A stretch of DNA of 64,000 nt. It comes from Bacillus sp. MM2020_4 (GTDB lineage: Bacteria; Bacillota; Bacilli; Bacillales; Cytobacillaceae). The first letter of the stretch is position 1; each line of letters opens with the position of its first letter. The DNA is taken from positions 1-64,000 of the forward strand of contig NZ_JAANMZ010000018.1 in assembly GCF_011250555.1 (NCBI RefSeq), given 5' to 3'. The position numbers were made by a program, and so were the translations under genes. Below the pieces are notes generated by a model that was given only the letters and a program-made list of their open reading frames with translations, searched no databases and was not told the origin of the DNA. Below, piece by piece: positions 36,940 through 47,122 of this stretch.

Positions 36940-38610
36940 TTATTTCAATAAATATACTCTTGTTTCATACGGCTTCAGGGTGAATTCTTTTCGTAATTTC
37001 TGATCCGCCAGTTGATAATTATTTAGGATAAGATTAGCTGTTTTATAGGATACACTTGTCGGCAATTTAAACCTAGTTTCTTTTGCATAGAAATTATTGA
37101 TGACAATTGCTTTAGAGCCTCCTAGTTTACGTGTATAAACAAATAATCTTGGATGGTTTGGCAGCAGCAAATCATATGTTCCGTATACAAACAATGGATT
37201 GTCCTTACGTATTTGAATTAACTTTTTATAAAAATTCAAAATAGAATCGGGATCGTTTATTTGTTTCCTAACGTTGATTTCCGGATAGTTTGGATTTACA
37301 CCAAGCCAGGTTGCATCAGAAGTGGTAAAACCGCCCATGTTTGTGGCATCCCATTGCATCGGCGTCCGGGCATTGTCACGGCATTGCTTCCATATGATCT
37401 CCATAATCTCATCGTGAGGACGCCCCTTAGCAGTTTCCACTTTATAAAAGTTGACCATGCCAACATCATTATAATCTTCAATAGTAGGGAATTGAACATT
37501 GGTCATCCCGATCTCCTGACCCTGATAAATAAATGGCGTGCCCTTCATCAGAAAGTATAATGCCCCCAGCATTTTGGCGCTTTCTTTCCAATATTTCGTG
37601 TCATCCCCCCAGCTTGAGACCCGGCGGGGCTGATCATGATTTTCGATGAATAACGCATTCCAGCCTTTACCTTCCAGTCCATTTTGCCACTTTGTTAAAT
37701 TCTTTTTCAAAGCGCGAACATCGGTACCGCCTTCTGCATCCTTATTCCAAAGGTTTAGGAATTCAAATTGAAAAATCATATTGAAATAGCCGTTTTCTTC
37801 CCCAACCCAGCGGTCAGCATCATCAAGCCCAACACCGTTTGCCTCGCCAACGGTCATCACATCATAGTTCTTGATTGTTTTCTCAGACAGTTCCTGTAAC
37901 CAGACATCAATGCCATCAACATTCATCATTTTTGGAAAACAAGGGACATAATCTAAATGATCCGGATTCGGCATATCCGGGAAACCTGGTTCTTTTTTGA
38001 TATGGGAAATGGCATCCACACGGAATCCATCGATGCCTTTATCAAGCCACCAATTTACCGTATTGTGCAAAGCATCTCGAACTTCTGGATTTTCCCAATT
38101 TAAATCAGGCTGGCGGGACGAAAAAATATGCATGAAATACTGTTCCGTTTCCTCATCATATTTCCAGGCGGGTCCGCTGAAAATAGACTCCCAGTTATTA
38201 GGTTCCCTTCCATCTTTGCCATCTCTCCAAATGTACCAATCCCTTTTCAGATTGTCTTTAGAAGAGCGGGATTCCATAAACCATGGATGCTCATCGCTAG
38301 TATGATTGATGACTAAATCTAAGATCAACTTCATCCCGCGCTGATGAACACCTTCGAGGAGTTCGTCAAAATCAGCCATCGTCCCAAATTCATCCATAAT
38401 GTCCTGGTAATCGGAAATATCATAGCCATTGTCATCGTTTGGTGATTTGAACATCGGTGACAGCCAAATAACATCAATTCCGAGCTCTTTTAAGTAATCT
38501 AATTTAGATGTTACCCCTTTTAAATCACCTATCCCGTCCCCATTGCTATCCATGAAGCTTCTAGGGTAAACCTGATAGGCAACACTCTCTTTCCACCACT
38601 TCTTACTCAT
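36940..38610 (-). CDS. malL: GH13 alpha-glucosidase (oligo-1,6-glucosidase type)
   Basis: A 556-residue cytoplasmic alpha-glucosidase of glycoside hydrolase family 13. Domains are the (beta/alpha)8 barrel with B subdomain and a C-terminal beta-sandwich. Motifs include WWKESVAYQVYPRSFMDSNGDGIGDL, region I DLVINHTS, region II GFRVDAISH (nucleophile Asp), region III VGEANG (acid/base Glu) and region IV FIENHDQPR. It should release glucose from isomaltose, sucrose, palatinose or similar. ATG 38610 follows GAGGTG; the frame is open to 38685. It lies 107 bp downstream of the sugar dehydrogenase operon in the same direction and probably belongs to it. Confidence 0.93.
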   Translation of the reverse strand: MSKKWWKESVAYQVYPRSFMDSNGDGIGDLKGVTSKLDYLKELGIDVIWLSPMFKSPNDDNGYDISDYQDIMDEFGTMADFDELLEGVHQRGMKLILDLVINHTSDEHPWFMESRSSKDNLKRDWYIWRDGKDGREPNNWESIFSGPAWKYDEETEQYFMHIFSSRQPDLNWENPEVRDALHNTVNWWLDKGIDGFRVDAISHIKKEPGFPDMPNPDHLDYVPCFPKMMNVDGIDVWLQELSEKTIKNYDVMTVGEANGVGLDDADRWVGEENGYFNMIFQFEFLNLWNKDAEGGTDVRALKKNLTKWQNGLEGKGWNALFIENHDQPRRVSSWGDDTKYWKESAKMLGALYFLMKGTPFIYQGQEIGMTNVQFPTIEDYNDVGMVNFYKVETAKGRPHDEIMEIIWKQCRDNARTPMQWDATNMGGFTTSDATWLGVNPNYPEINVRKQINDPDSILNFYKKLIQIRKDNPLFVYGTYDLLLPNHPRLFVYTRKLGGSKAIVINNFYAKETRFKLPTSVSYKTANLILNNYQLADQKLRKEFTLKPYETRVYLLK

Positions 38611-38717
38611 GCTGCACCTCATTTTTGAAAAATTGCCTATTTCATATCGATTTTGAAAAGAAAAATTTGAACCTTCAGCAGCCATGTATGCTTTATCGGC
38701 GAATCTACTTTTTCAGG

Positions 38718-39686
38718 TTAGACCCACCACATATTCGAAACAGGTTCCTCAATTAAGACAGATTTTAAATTCACAACGGCACGGTTAAAACCTTCGTCAA
38801 TTGACATAATAGGATCCTCGTGTTCAATGCTGACCACATAATCATAGCCGTACGTACGAAGGGCGCTCATCATGTCAGACCATTCTTTTAAACTATGTCC
38901 ACAGCCAACAGAACGGAAGGTCCATGCCCTTGTGCGCACCTCACCGTATGGCTGCATATCCATTAGCCCATACATATTCACATTTTCCTGATCAATGTAG
39001 GTGTCTTTCGCGTGGAAATGATGAATCGCATTTTCTTTCCCCAAAATTTTAATCGCGGCGACTGGATCAATTCCCTGCCACCACATATGGCTTGGGTCTA
39101 GATTAGCACCGATGGCATCACAAGTTTCTGCCCGTAATTTTAACAATGTATATGGTGTGTGAACTAAAAAGCCACCATGTAGTTCTAGACCAATTTTTAC
39201 ATGGTGATCCTTGGCAAACTGGCCAACCTCTTTCCAATAAGGAATCAGTTTTTCTTCCCACTGCCACTGTAAAACTGAGCCGTATTCGTTCGGCCATGGT
39301 GTAACAGGCCAGTTCGGATATTTCGCCCCCTCGTGATCGCCTGCTGTACCTGAGAAACAGTTAACAACCGGTACACCTAGTAAGGAAGCCAATTCAATGG
39401 TTTTTAAAAGAGTTTCATGTGATTGCTTGGCAAATTCCGTTTCAGGAGAAATCGGATTACCGTGGCAACTAAAGGCACTAATCGTCAGGCCGCGTTCTTC
39501 AACCTTTTGTTTATACTCTTTGCGGGCTTCTTCACTTTCCAATAGCGCATCTAGATCACAATGATTGTTTCCCGGATAGCATCCGGTTCCAATTTCTACA
39601 GCACTTAGCCCTGCTTCCTTTACAGTATCCAGCATTTCTTCAAATGATTTTTCCGCAAAAAGTACAGTAAATACGCCTAGTTTCAT
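38718..39686 (-). CDS. Sugar phosphate isomerase/epimerase-like (xylose-isomerase-like TIM barrel)
   Basis: A 322-residue AP-endonuclease-2/IolE-type barrel. Likely metal ligands are seen in VEIGTGCY, KIGLELHGG (Glu), GANLDPSHMWW (Asp/His), HHFHAKD (His) and VSIEHEDP (Glu). Members isomerise or epimerise sugars and keto-sugars, and some cleave or rearrange 3-keto-glycosides. It overlaps the upstream dehydrogenase by four bases, showing tight coupling. A role in processing an oxidised sugar is inferred from the neighbours. Confidence 0.88.
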   Translation of the reverse strand: MKLGVFTVLFAEKSFEEMLDTVKEAGLSAVEIGTGCYPGNNHCDLDALLESEEARKEYKQKVEERGLTISAFSCHGNPISPETEFAKQSHETLLKTIELASLLGVPVVNCFSGTAGDHEGAKYPNWPVTPWPNEYGSVLQWQWEEKLIPYWKEVGQFAKDHHVKIGLELHGGFLVHTPYTLLKLRAETCDAIGANLDPSHMWWQGIDPVAAIKILGKENAIHHFHAKDTYIDQENVNMYGLMDMQPYGEVRTRAWTFRSVGCGHSLKEWSDMMSALRTYGYDYVVSIEHEDPIMSIDEGFNRAVVNLKSVLIEEPVSNMWWV

Positions 39687-40702
39687 AATGTATTCCTCCC
39701 ACTCTCATAAATCCGATCTATAATTTGTGAAACCTGCAATGCCTCTTCTGGTTTAACCACTAGTTCTTCCAATCCAAGACAGGCATCAATAAAATTCCTC
39801 GCCTGTGGTATATCTGGATCCTCTTCGCCTGGTATCCAGGCTGCCTCGCTATTTAACAGCATTCCATTCTTTGTGGTATAAAGCTCAAATGGGAAGACAT
39901 TTATCCCGCCGTCCACACCTGAAATACTGACATTTGCACAATCATCTTTAATGTTCGCTGCCCATGAGGTTTCGAACAACATCGATGCGCCATTTTCAAA
40001 CTTCATATAGGCAGTAACATGATCATCCACATTAAAGGTTTCGTGATCAAATGTTCCCCATTGGTTCACTTGGTTAGGGATTTTACTTAAGGCATTATAG
40101 GTGGTGCCTGACACCTCGATATGCTTTGGATTTCCCATTAACCAAAGGGCTAAATCAAGAAGATGACAGCCAAAATCGATAAGGCTGCCGCCTCCTTGAA
40201 GGTCTTTATTGGTAAAAACACCCCAGCCTGGAACTTTGCGGCGTCTTAATGCCTGGACTCTTACGACTAGCGGTTTTCCGACCTCTTCCATCACCATCTT
40301 GGCTGCTTGAACTTCCTTCATGAAACGGTAATGGTAGGCAATCGCCAAAATCTTTCCAGCTTTTTTAGAGGCTGCAATCATCGCTTCGCACTCAATCGCA
40401 CTAAGAGCCATGGGCTTTTCGCAAAGAACGTGAACTCCTGCCTCAAAGGCAGCAATCGTAATTTCGGCATGGAATTTATTCGGTGTACAAATACATACAG
40501 CATCCACATTTGAAAAAAGCTCTCGATAATTCTCAAAAACATATGGGATGCTATGTTTTTCAGCAATCTCTTTGGCTCTTTCGACGTTTACATCACTGAC
40601 AGCTGTTAATTCACATTGATTACTTAATTGTAGAAAGGCAGGGATGTGACGGCCCTGTGCGATACCGCCAACCCCGATGATGCCAACTCGTAGTTTTTTC
40701 AT
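39683..40702 (-). CDS. Gfo/Idh/MocA family oxidoreductase (second of two)
   Basis: A 339-residue NAD(P)-dependent sugar dehydrogenase. The N-terminal Rossmann domain shows VGIIGVGGIAQGRHIPAFLQL and the conserved HVLCEKPMA, with the catalytic Lys. The C-terminal domain has GGGSLIDFGCHLLDLALWLMG with the Asp/His pair. It overlaps both neighbours by four bases. The segment EVSGTTYN at about residue 200 is encoded by an exact copy of the 13-bp dispersed repeat (40103-40115). It differs clearly from the upstream paralogue, so the two probably act on different steps or substrates. Confidence 0.92.
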   Translation of the reverse strand: MKKLRVGIIGVGGIAQGRHIPAFLQLSNQCELTAVSDVNVERAKEIAEKHSIPYVFENYRELFSNVDAVCICTPNKFHAEITIAAFEAGVHVLCEKPMALSAIECEAMIAASKKAGKILAIAYHYRFMKEVQAAKMVMEEVGKPLVVRVQALRRRKVPGWGVFTNKDLQGGGSLIDFGCHLLDLALWLMGNPKHIEVSGTTYNALSKIPNQVNQWGTFDHETFNVDDHVTAYMKFENGASMLFETSWAANIKDDCANVSISGVDGGINVFPFELYTTKNGMLLNSEAAWIPGEEDPDIPQARNFIDACLGLEELVVKPEEALQVSQIIDRIYESGRNTL

Positions 40703-41733
40703 CGTTCGTTCACTCTGACGATTTGTTTCGTTTCATTTGACTCAAGTGCTGCTAAAATAACTTCTAAAGACTTCATCCCTTCCTCACCAGGAACCGGCGG
40801 CTCCTCATTAAGAAGAACACAATCCACAAACTTATCAATCACATGCGAGGTATTTTGACCGCCATCATCATTGGACTGGATTTTCCCAAGCTCATACTTA
40901 ACTACTTCTCCATTCACATATTGAACGATAAGTGAATGGATTGGGTCGTCTTCCAGACGTAAGATTGCTTTTTCACCATAGATAATCGTTGAATTATCCT
41001 CCTTACTTACATAAGCCCAACTTGCCGCCAATGTACCGATGATGCCGCTTTCTGTTTTTAATACACAAACAGCATTGTCATCAACCGTCGCGAAGTCCTT
41101 TGCACTTGTTTCTACAAAGGAACCCACTTCGGTGATTTCTTCTCCTAATACATATCGCAATAAGTCCGTTTTATGAACACCTAAATCACCCATCGCACCA
41201 ACAAATGCTTTTTCTTTTTGGAAAAACCAGCCTTCTTTACCCTCGACACTCCAGCCTTCTGGGCCGCCATGACCAAATGCAGTACGGAAGCTGTAAATTT
41301 TACCGATTTCTCCGCTAGCAATTAGCTGGCGCGCTTTTTGATGCGATGGAACAAAACGCTGATTATGGGCAATCATTAACTTTTTGCCGCTTGCTTCGGC
41401 AGCGGCAATCATCGCTTCCGCTTCTTGTTTAGAAGTTGCCATTGGCTTTTCACAAAGCACATGAAGGCCTGCTTCTAATGCCGCAATCGAGATGGGTGCA
41501 TGCAGAAAGTTTGGGGTACATACACTGACTGCATCTACTGTACCGCTAGTCACTAATGCTTCATAGCTGATGTAAGCAGTGGCACCAAATTTTTCGGCCA
41601 CTTCTTTTGCACGTTCTTCATTGATATCACAAACCGCAACCAGTTCTACCTTTTTATTTGCTTTATATTCAGGTAGATGACGGTGCTGCGCAATGCTTCC
41701 ACAGCCTATCACTCCAACTCTTAATTTCCCCAT
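40699..41733 (-). CDS. Gfo/Idh/MocA family oxidoreductase (first of two)
   Basis: A 344-residue sugar dehydrogenase with VGVIGCGSIAQHRHLPEYKANK for NAD(P) binding, HVLCEKPMATSKQEAE for the catalytic Lys and GAMGDLGVHKTDLLRYVLGE for the substrate His. ThuB-like enzymes of this family oxidise C3 of disaccharides to 3-keto-sugars, and ThuA is encoded directly upstream here (2-bp gap). Inositol or other sugar dehydrogenation is the alternative. The gene overlaps the next one by four bases. Confidence 0.92.
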   Translation of the reverse strand: MGKLRVGVIGCGSIAQHRHLPEYKANKKVELVAVCDINEERAKEVAEKFGATAYISYEALVTSGTVDAVSVCTPNFLHAPISIAALEAGLHVLCEKPMATSKQEAEAMIAAAEASGKKLMIAHNQRFVPSHQKARQLIASGEIGKIYSFRTAFGHGGPEGWSVEGKEGWFFQKEKAFVGAMGDLGVHKTDLLRYVLGEEITEVGSFVETSAKDFATVDDNAVCVLKTESGIIGTLAASWAYVSKEDNSTIIYGEKAILRLEDDPIHSLIVQYVNGEVVKYELGKIQSNDDGGQNTSHVIDKFVDCVLLNEEPPVPGEEGMKSLEVILAALESNETKQIVRVNER

Positions 41734-41735
41734 GA

Positions 41736-42461
41736 TTATTTTCCCCCTTTAATGGCTTCTAAAGGTTTAGCGTTTCCATAAACCGGACGTTCCCGTTTGA
41801 CTGGTTGTGCCCATTTCACCGCATTGATAATCACGCGTTGAATTTGTTCGTTATGGTAAGTTGGATACGTTTCGTGTCCTGGTCTGAAGTAGAACACCTT
41901 TCCATTGCCGCGTTTGTACGTACAGCCACTGCGGAATACCTCGCCGCCTTCAAACCAGCTTGTGAAAATCAACTCATCTGGCTGCGGGATATCAAAATGC
42001 TCCCCATACATTTCTTCTTTTTCTAATTCGATATATTCGCCAATTCCTTCCACAATGGGATGGTTTGGTGCTACAACCCAAAGGCGTTCCTTTTCATCTG
42101 CTTCACGCCACTTCAAATAACAGCTTGTTCCCATTAATGTTTTAAAGATTTTGGAGAAATGACCGGAGTGAAGGACAATCAGTCCCATGCCATCTAGGAC
42201 ACGCTGTTGGACTTTTTGCACGATCTCATCTTTTACCTCGCCGTGTGCAAGATGTCCCCACCACACTAATACATCGGTATTTGCTAATACCTCATCTGTT
42301 AATCCATGCTCCGGCTCATCAAGCGTAGCGGTTCCTGCTTCGAATCCTTCAGCCTTAAGAAAATCAGCAATTGTCCCATGGATTCCGTTCGGGTAAATAT
42401 CTCTTACTACTGGATTTTTTTGTTCATGACGATTTTCATTCCATATTGTTACATTCAACAT
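41736..42461 (-). CDS. thuA: ThuA-like trehalose-utilization family protein
   Basis: A 241-residue protein of the ThuA family (class I glutamine-amidotransferase-like fold). Seen are [26 protein letters not shown] sequence ([22 protein letters not shown]), [17 protein letters not shown] and [19 protein letters not shown]. In rhizobia ThuA and ThuB are needed to use trehalose and related disaccharides through 3-keto derivatives. The start is one of two adjacent ATGs behind GGGAG; ATG 42461 has the better spacing. It is the first gene of the operon, with the shared promoter element upstream. Confidence 0.87.
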   Translation of the reverse strand: MLNVTIWNENRHEQKNPVVRDIYPNGIHGTIADFLKAEGFEAGTATLDEPEHGLTDEVLANTDVLVWWGHLAHGEVKDEIVQKVQQRVLDGMGLIVLHSGHFSKIFKTLMGTSCYLKWREADEKERLWVVAPNHPIVEGIGEYIELEKEEMYGEHFDIPQPDELIFTSWFEGGEVFRSGCTYKRGNGKVFYFRPGHETYPTYHNEQIQRVIINAVKWAQPVKRERPVYGNAKPLEAIKGGK

Positions 42462-42498
42462 CATTAACACTCCCTTTTGATTGTTCACTTTATAATTT

Positions 42499-42563
42499 AT
42501 TTTAGAGAATAGAAATTTTAATGAAACGGCTTACATTGTCAGATAGGGTGGAAAATATTGAAC
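42499..42563 (-). promoter_or_regulatory. Shared regulatory element and -10 of the thuA operon
   Basis: The minus strand of 42521-42563 matches 39 of 43 bases of 47123-47165. It begins GTTCAATATTTTCCACCC and ends CAATGTAAGCCGTTTCAT, and the end resembles a cre site with one mismatch. TAAAAT (42499-42504) follows 16 bp later in both copies. No good -35 is seen, which suggests an activated promoter. Confidence 0.8.
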
Positions 42564-42720
42564 TGATAGTTTAAAGACACTGATCACTTCCCATTCTTCC
42601 TTACCACTCCTTTTAACATCACTTATTTGATTACATCGTACAACACTTATCTGTAAACCAAAATAGATGATATAATTAAAACATCTACTATTTTGCTATT
42701 TATTTTTCGAAGGTGAGTAA

Positions 42721-43494
42721 ATGAAATCAAATATATTATTCTGCGGATATTCATTTCATACAAATGGATACCACTCCCAACATAAATCCGGATATCCTTC
42801 CTATCTGTTCCGTCTGCAAACGGAAGGAATTTGTGAAGTGGTGGTAAAAGGGAGAAAAATAAAAATCGAGGCAGGCGATCTTCTGCTAATTAAACCAGGG
42901 GATCATTATGAATTGCTAGTTAAAGAGGGGCAAGTGAGTGGTGACTACCACTTAATCTGTGATGGTGCCTGGATTGATGAATGGTGGAGTGGTTTCACCA
43001 AGCCGGATGTCGCTCGAATTGAGATGGATGAAAAGCTGTTAGCATTATGGCGCTACATGATGATTGAGAAACGCCGCCCCGAATCCAGTCAGAATGAAGA
43101 ACTATCTGGCTATTTACTGCGAGCTCTCTGTTTGACTCTAGAACGTGTCATTAGCGAAGCCGGTTCCTCGTTCAGTCATCCGTATACGGTGACACGGATG
43201 ATGCGATACATTGAAGAGCATGCCATGACTGCGTTTAAAGTGGGAGAAGTGGCGAGGCATGCCGGTCTTAGTATCTCCCGTTCTGTTCATTTATTCAAAA
43301 GTAGTGTCGGGAAAACAATGATGGAATATGCGCAGGAGATTCGGCTGGCGGCAGCTATGGAACGGATGAAATATACATCTATGACACTAGAACAAATTGC
43401 TCTTGAATGCGGATTTGGCAGTTATCCTTATTTTCATAAAGTGTTTAAAAAGAAACATGGTATCTCTCCTGGTGCATATAGGCGAATTGAATAA
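42721..43494 (+). CDS. AraC family transcriptional regulator with cupin sensor
   Basis: A 257-residue regulator. The N-terminal half is a cupin-like sugar-sensing domain (YPSYLFRLQTEGICEVVVKGRKIKIEAGDLLLIKPGDHYELL). The C-terminal half has two helix-turn-helix motifs (AFKVGEVARHAGLSISRSVHLFKSSVGKTMMEYAQEIRLAAAM and TLEQIALECGFGSYPYFHKVFKKKHGISPGAYRR). It is divergent from thuA and likely controls that operon, perhaps through the 43-bp element. GAAGGTGAG precedes the ATG. Confidence 0.9.
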   Translation: MKSNILFCGYSFHTNGYHSQHKSGYPSYLFRLQTEGICEVVVKGRKIKIEAGDLLLIKPGDHYELLVKEGQVSGDYHLICDGAWIDEWWSGFTKPDVARIEMDEKLLALWRYMMIEKRRPESSQNEELSGYLLRALCLTLERVISEAGSSFSHPYTVTRMMRYIEEHAMTAFKVGEVARHAGLSISRSVHLFKSSVGKTMMEYAQEIRLAAAMERMKYTSMTLEQIALECGFGSYPYFHKVFKKKHGISPGAYRRIE

Positions 43495-43552
43495 AAGTTT
43501 GATAGCAGTATTATATCATCCCCAATAAAAAATGAGCAGTTTCCATTTCTGC

Positions 43553-45142
43553 TCATTTTTTATTCATATTCATTTCACGATACTCATTCGGTGTAACACC
43601 CACCACTTTCTTAAACACCTTTCGGAAATACTTATCGTCTTGATAACCAACCATATTTGCCATTTCATATATCTTCATCTGACTGTTTTTCAATAAGGTT
43701 TTTGCCCGTTCCATGCGGATTTTGACAATATAGTCAGAAATATTGACATTAAACTCTTGTTTGAACTTCCTTGAGATGTATTCCCTGCTAATATAAAAAT
43801 GATCAGATATTTCCTGCAGTTTCACATCGCGGTCGAAATTCGCCTGTAGGTATTTTTCGATATCAACAATTACATTCCTATTTTTCTGGCTTGCTTTTTG
43901 TTTTACCCTTTTCAAAAAGAAAGTAACTTCCCGCTTGATCCCTTGTTTATAACTATCCAAAAGAAATGTACCACTTTTGTCAAAAAATCTGTCCGTTCGT
44001 CTTTCAATATCATCCGGAACTTTTATAGGAATGTCGTATTTCTTATACCATTGGTTACTGATCACCAAATATTCATTTTCAAAATGGAGCAGCTGTTTAA
44101 GGGATAAATAATCATTTTCCGTATAGTCCTTTGTAATTTGCTCTAGTAATTCTTCAAATGCCCCGATTTCACCGGCCTGTACAGCTAATTCAATAGTAGC
44201 CGAATAAGCCATTAAGCTTCTAAGTGTTACCGTCGCCAAAACATCCTGACGATACACACGGTTTTCTGATTTATCCAAGAGATTACTATGCAATAGAACC
44301 TGCTTCGCATGCTGATAAGACTCAATTAATTTCGTACTTTTACCAACCTTTTTTCCAATCGCAATTGGACATGAAATATGGATGACATTCTTAATCGTTT
44401 GATAGATTTGTAATAATAGGTCCTCCATGCGTTCAAATTGATTCCAAAAGATAATGATAATTTCACCCTTACTAGCCAGATACCGAAAACCAATTCCACA
44501 TTCGTTTTCCAGTAATAGTTCATTAATAATGTTCAAGATAGTAAAGTATGTTAAATCCCGGTCACCTTTAAAAGCCCTACTCGCCATTCGATTAATCCGG
44601 ACCAAAGCGACAGTGTACTGTTGTGATGGAAGGAACCCAAATTCCTCATACAACTCTATATCAATGCTTTCACTATTGATTAGCTGTGTCAGCTTTCGGT
44701 CCCTGTAGACGGGCTTCATTTCATTGATCAATTGTGCACTACTTACTTTTCGCTGGCGATCCATTTCGCCCTTCTTCCATTCCTTTACCGCATTTTCCAA
44801 TGTTTGATTTAAAATCTCTGGGTCAACAGGCTTTAATAGATAGTCCATACTCCCGAAATGGATGGCCTTTCGCATATAATGGTAATCATCGTAGCCGGTT
44901 ACAACAATTGTCTTGCTAGCGGGTTGATTTTCTTTAATCCACTCTAGCAAAAGCGTACCATCCATTTTCGGCATTTTCATATCTGAAAAAATAATCTCCG
45001 GTTTGTAGGTTTGAATCAGCCCAATAGCCTCTTCGCCATTGGCTGCCTCAAAAATTTCTGTGACTCCATTCCTGTCCCATTCCCCAAGCAATTTAATCCC
45101 TTCGCGAACATGTTTTTCATCATCGACGATTAAGACTTTCAT
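43553..45142 (-). CDS. YesN-type response regulator (REC-AraC)
   Basis: A 529-residue regulator. The REC domain (1-120) has the acidic pair DDE, the phospho-acceptor Asp in IIFSDMKMPKMDG and the Lys in LLKPVDPE. A central region of about 300 residues has no clear motif. The C-terminus is a double-HTH AraC domain (KLQEISDHFYISREYISRKFKQEFNVNISDYIVKIRMERAKTLL, then KIYEMANMVGYQDDKYFRKVFKKVVGVTPNEYR). It overlaps the sensor kinase gene by four bases. YesMN-type systems in bacilli and paenibacilli usually control adjacent sugar ABC transporters. Confidence 0.93.
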   Translation of the reverse strand: MKVLIVDDEKHVREGIKLLGEWDRNGVTEIFEAANGEEAIGLIQTYKPEIIFSDMKMPKMDGTLLLEWIKENQPASKTIVVTGYDDYHYMRKAIHFGSMDYLLKPVDPEILNQTLENAVKEWKKGEMDRQRKVSSAQLINEMKPVYRDRKLTQLINSESIDIELYEEFGFLPSQQYTVALVRINRMASRAFKGDRDLTYFTILNIINELLLENECGIGFRYLASKGEIIIIFWNQFERMEDLLLQIYQTIKNVIHISCPIAIGKKVGKSTKLIESYQHAKQVLLHSNLLDKSENRVYRQDVLATVTLRSLMAYSATIELAVQAGEIGAFEELLEQITKDYTENDYLSLKQLLHFENEYLVISNQWYKKYDIPIKVPDDIERRTDRFFDKSGTFLLDSYKQGIKREVTFFLKRVKQKASQKNRNVIVDIEKYLQANFDRDVKLQEISDHFYISREYISRKFKQEFNVNISDYIVKIRMERAKTLLKNSQMKIYEMANMVGYQDDKYFRKVFKKVVGVTPNEYREMNMNKK

Positions 45143-46959
45143 GATTGCTCCACCTCTTTTTGCATCACCCTTGGAATCTGAATCTGTACCGTAAATCCGC
45201 CTTCTTCCATACCGTGAACAGACATCGTAGCCTGAGTGCCATAATAAATCTGCAAGCGGTCATAGATGTTTTTTAACCCGATGGATTCTCTATGCTTCCC
45301 TTCTAGGATACGCCCTTCAAACAATTCTTGGCGAATTCCATCCAGTTGTGCTTCCGTTATTCCAATTCCATTGTCCTTAACACGGATACAAACCAACCCT
45401 TCATCGTTTATGGTTGCTTCGATATGAATCACTGCTTTTTCGATCTGTTGATCAAATCCATGTTTAAAGCAATTTTCCACAACAGGCTGCAGGATCATTT
45501 TCGGCACTAGAATCTCTTCAACCTCTTTTTCCACCGTTATATGAAAGTCAAGCTGCTCGTCGAAGCGCTGTTTTTGTAATGAAAGGTAGGCATTAACATG
45601 CTTCATTTCCATTTCAAACGGAACGATATCTTCCTTCATATTCATGCTGTATCTCATGATATTAGATAAAGAGGTCAATAACGAATACACCGGGACGGCC
45701 TTCATTTTAAGCGCTAAAGTGCCAATTGACTGAAAGGCATTATAGAGAAAGTGCGGATTGATTTGTGATTGCAACACTCTCAACTGCGAAGATTTATTCT
45801 CAAGTTCTAATTTATATTCTCGGAAAATTAATTCATTAATTTGATTGATCATCCGTTTAAAATGGCGGCCAAGCATGCCGATTTCATCGTTCCCCAACGA
45901 GTCAAAATCCGCCTCGAGCTCCCCCTTTTCTACTTTCTTCATATTACCAATCAATACACTAATCGGGGCTGTAATTTTAAATGAGATGACCATTGTGGCA
46001 AATAAGACAACCACAAGTGTAACAAGACCAATGATACTATTCATTAATGCTGTTTGTCTGGCACTTTGGTAAAGGACATTATACGGGATCCGTTTTACAA
46101 TATACCAATTCTTATAGGGTGCGGAAAATCTTTCATAGACAATAACACCTGAAAATTGTTTATCCTTCCATTCAACACTTTTTCCCTCAAGCGGTCTTTG
46201 CTTCACATCCTTGTACCAATTTTCATTGTTCCGTTTTCCAATGTCTTTCTCTTTAGAAGAGTAAATAATGGTACTATTTTCATCCATTATGTATAGATCT
46301 TCTACATCTTTTGTATATAAACGGTCAGCAATTGCACTTATTTTTGAAAGGTTAATATCAATCGATAAAAGCCCTAAAAAATGGTCTGATGGAAGGTCGA
46401 TTAAGGAATTATGAAAGCTTAACACATTCTTCTTCTGGGAAATAGGAATGACTGATTGATGATTATAACTATAAATTTCATGCGGCGGCTGAATCACCGA
46501 AAAATCATCAGAGTGATGTAGCCGGGCATAGTAGGGATGCGAAAAGACATTCTCATACTTCCCCCTGCCGCTAATTCTCGAATGATAATTGGTGTAAGAA
46601 TCCTTTCCTTTATCAATGTAAATATGCATTTGTTCAATTTCAGGCCGAGAGTTAAATAAATAGGCAAGTGCCCTGCGCACCTCTTCCTGATTGGTAATAA
46701 AGTCCTGCGAGATCCCATCTCTCATCACACTCATAAACGGGGTATAACGGTATAGGACCGAAGACATTTGCGCAACATCGTCTAAGTAAACGGTAAGCTC
46801 CTCTTCCCCTTTTTCTATCAATTCATGATTTGTTGAAACAAAGCGGTTATTAAGAGAACTAGTCGTTTGTAAATACGTAATGGCTATGGAGCCTCCAAAA
46901 GGGAGAACCGTTGCTGCCATTAAAAAAATGATTAACTTTTTCCGAATGCTCCATCCCAT
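45139..46959 (-). CDS. YesM-type sensor histidine kinase
   Basis: A 606-residue membrane kinase. Two membrane helices (about 10-32 and 300-322) flank a large extracytoplasmic dCache-like sensor. Next come a HAMP domain (KITAPISVLIGNMKKVEKGELEADF), the His_kinase segment LRVLQSQINPHFLYNAFQSIG with the phospho-accepting His, and an ATPase domain (ILQPVVENCFKHGF and DNGIGI). It probably senses an external sugar or the loaded binding protein. It points away from the divergent ABC operon, 249 bp distant. Confidence 0.93.
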   Translation of the reverse strand: MGWSIRKKLIIFLMAATVLPFGGSIAITYLQTTSSLNNRFVSTNHELIEKGEEELTVYLDDVAQMSSVLYRYTPFMSVMRDGISQDFITNQEEVRRALAYLFNSRPEIEQMHIYIDKGKDSYTNYHSRISGRGKYENVFSHPYYARLHHSDDFSVIQPPHEIYSYNHQSVIPISQKKNVLSFHNSLIDLPSDHFLGLLSIDINLSKISAIADRLYTKDVEDLYIMDENSTIIYSSKEKDIGKRNNENWYKDVKQRPLEGKSVEWKDKQFSGVIVYERFSAPYKNWYIVKRIPYNVLYQSARQTALMNSIIGLVTLVVVLFATMVISFKITAPISVLIGNMKKVEKGELEADFDSLGNDEIGMLGRHFKRMINQINELIFREYKLELENKSSQLRVLQSQINPHFLYNAFQSIGTLALKMKAVPVYSLLTSLSNIMRYSMNMKEDIVPFEMEMKHVNAYLSLQKQRFDEQLDFHITVEKEVEEILVPKMILQPVVENCFKHGFDQQIEKAVIHIEATINDEGLVCIRVKDNGIGITEAQLDGIRQELFEGRILEGKHRESIGLKNIYDRLQIYYGTQATMSVHGMEEGGFTVQIQIPRVMQKEVEQS

Positions 46960-47122
46960 ATCGCATTGGTTAGTTCTCCTACTTGAATCAGGACCTAACC
47001 TTCCTCCCTTACTGACCTTTTTTTCAGTGATGTTCCTCCAAAAAAAGGGGATTTCCCCTATAGTATCATAATTTATTAAAACCTTTCATAGTAGGAGTAG
47101 AATAGTATGAATTTTAAGGATT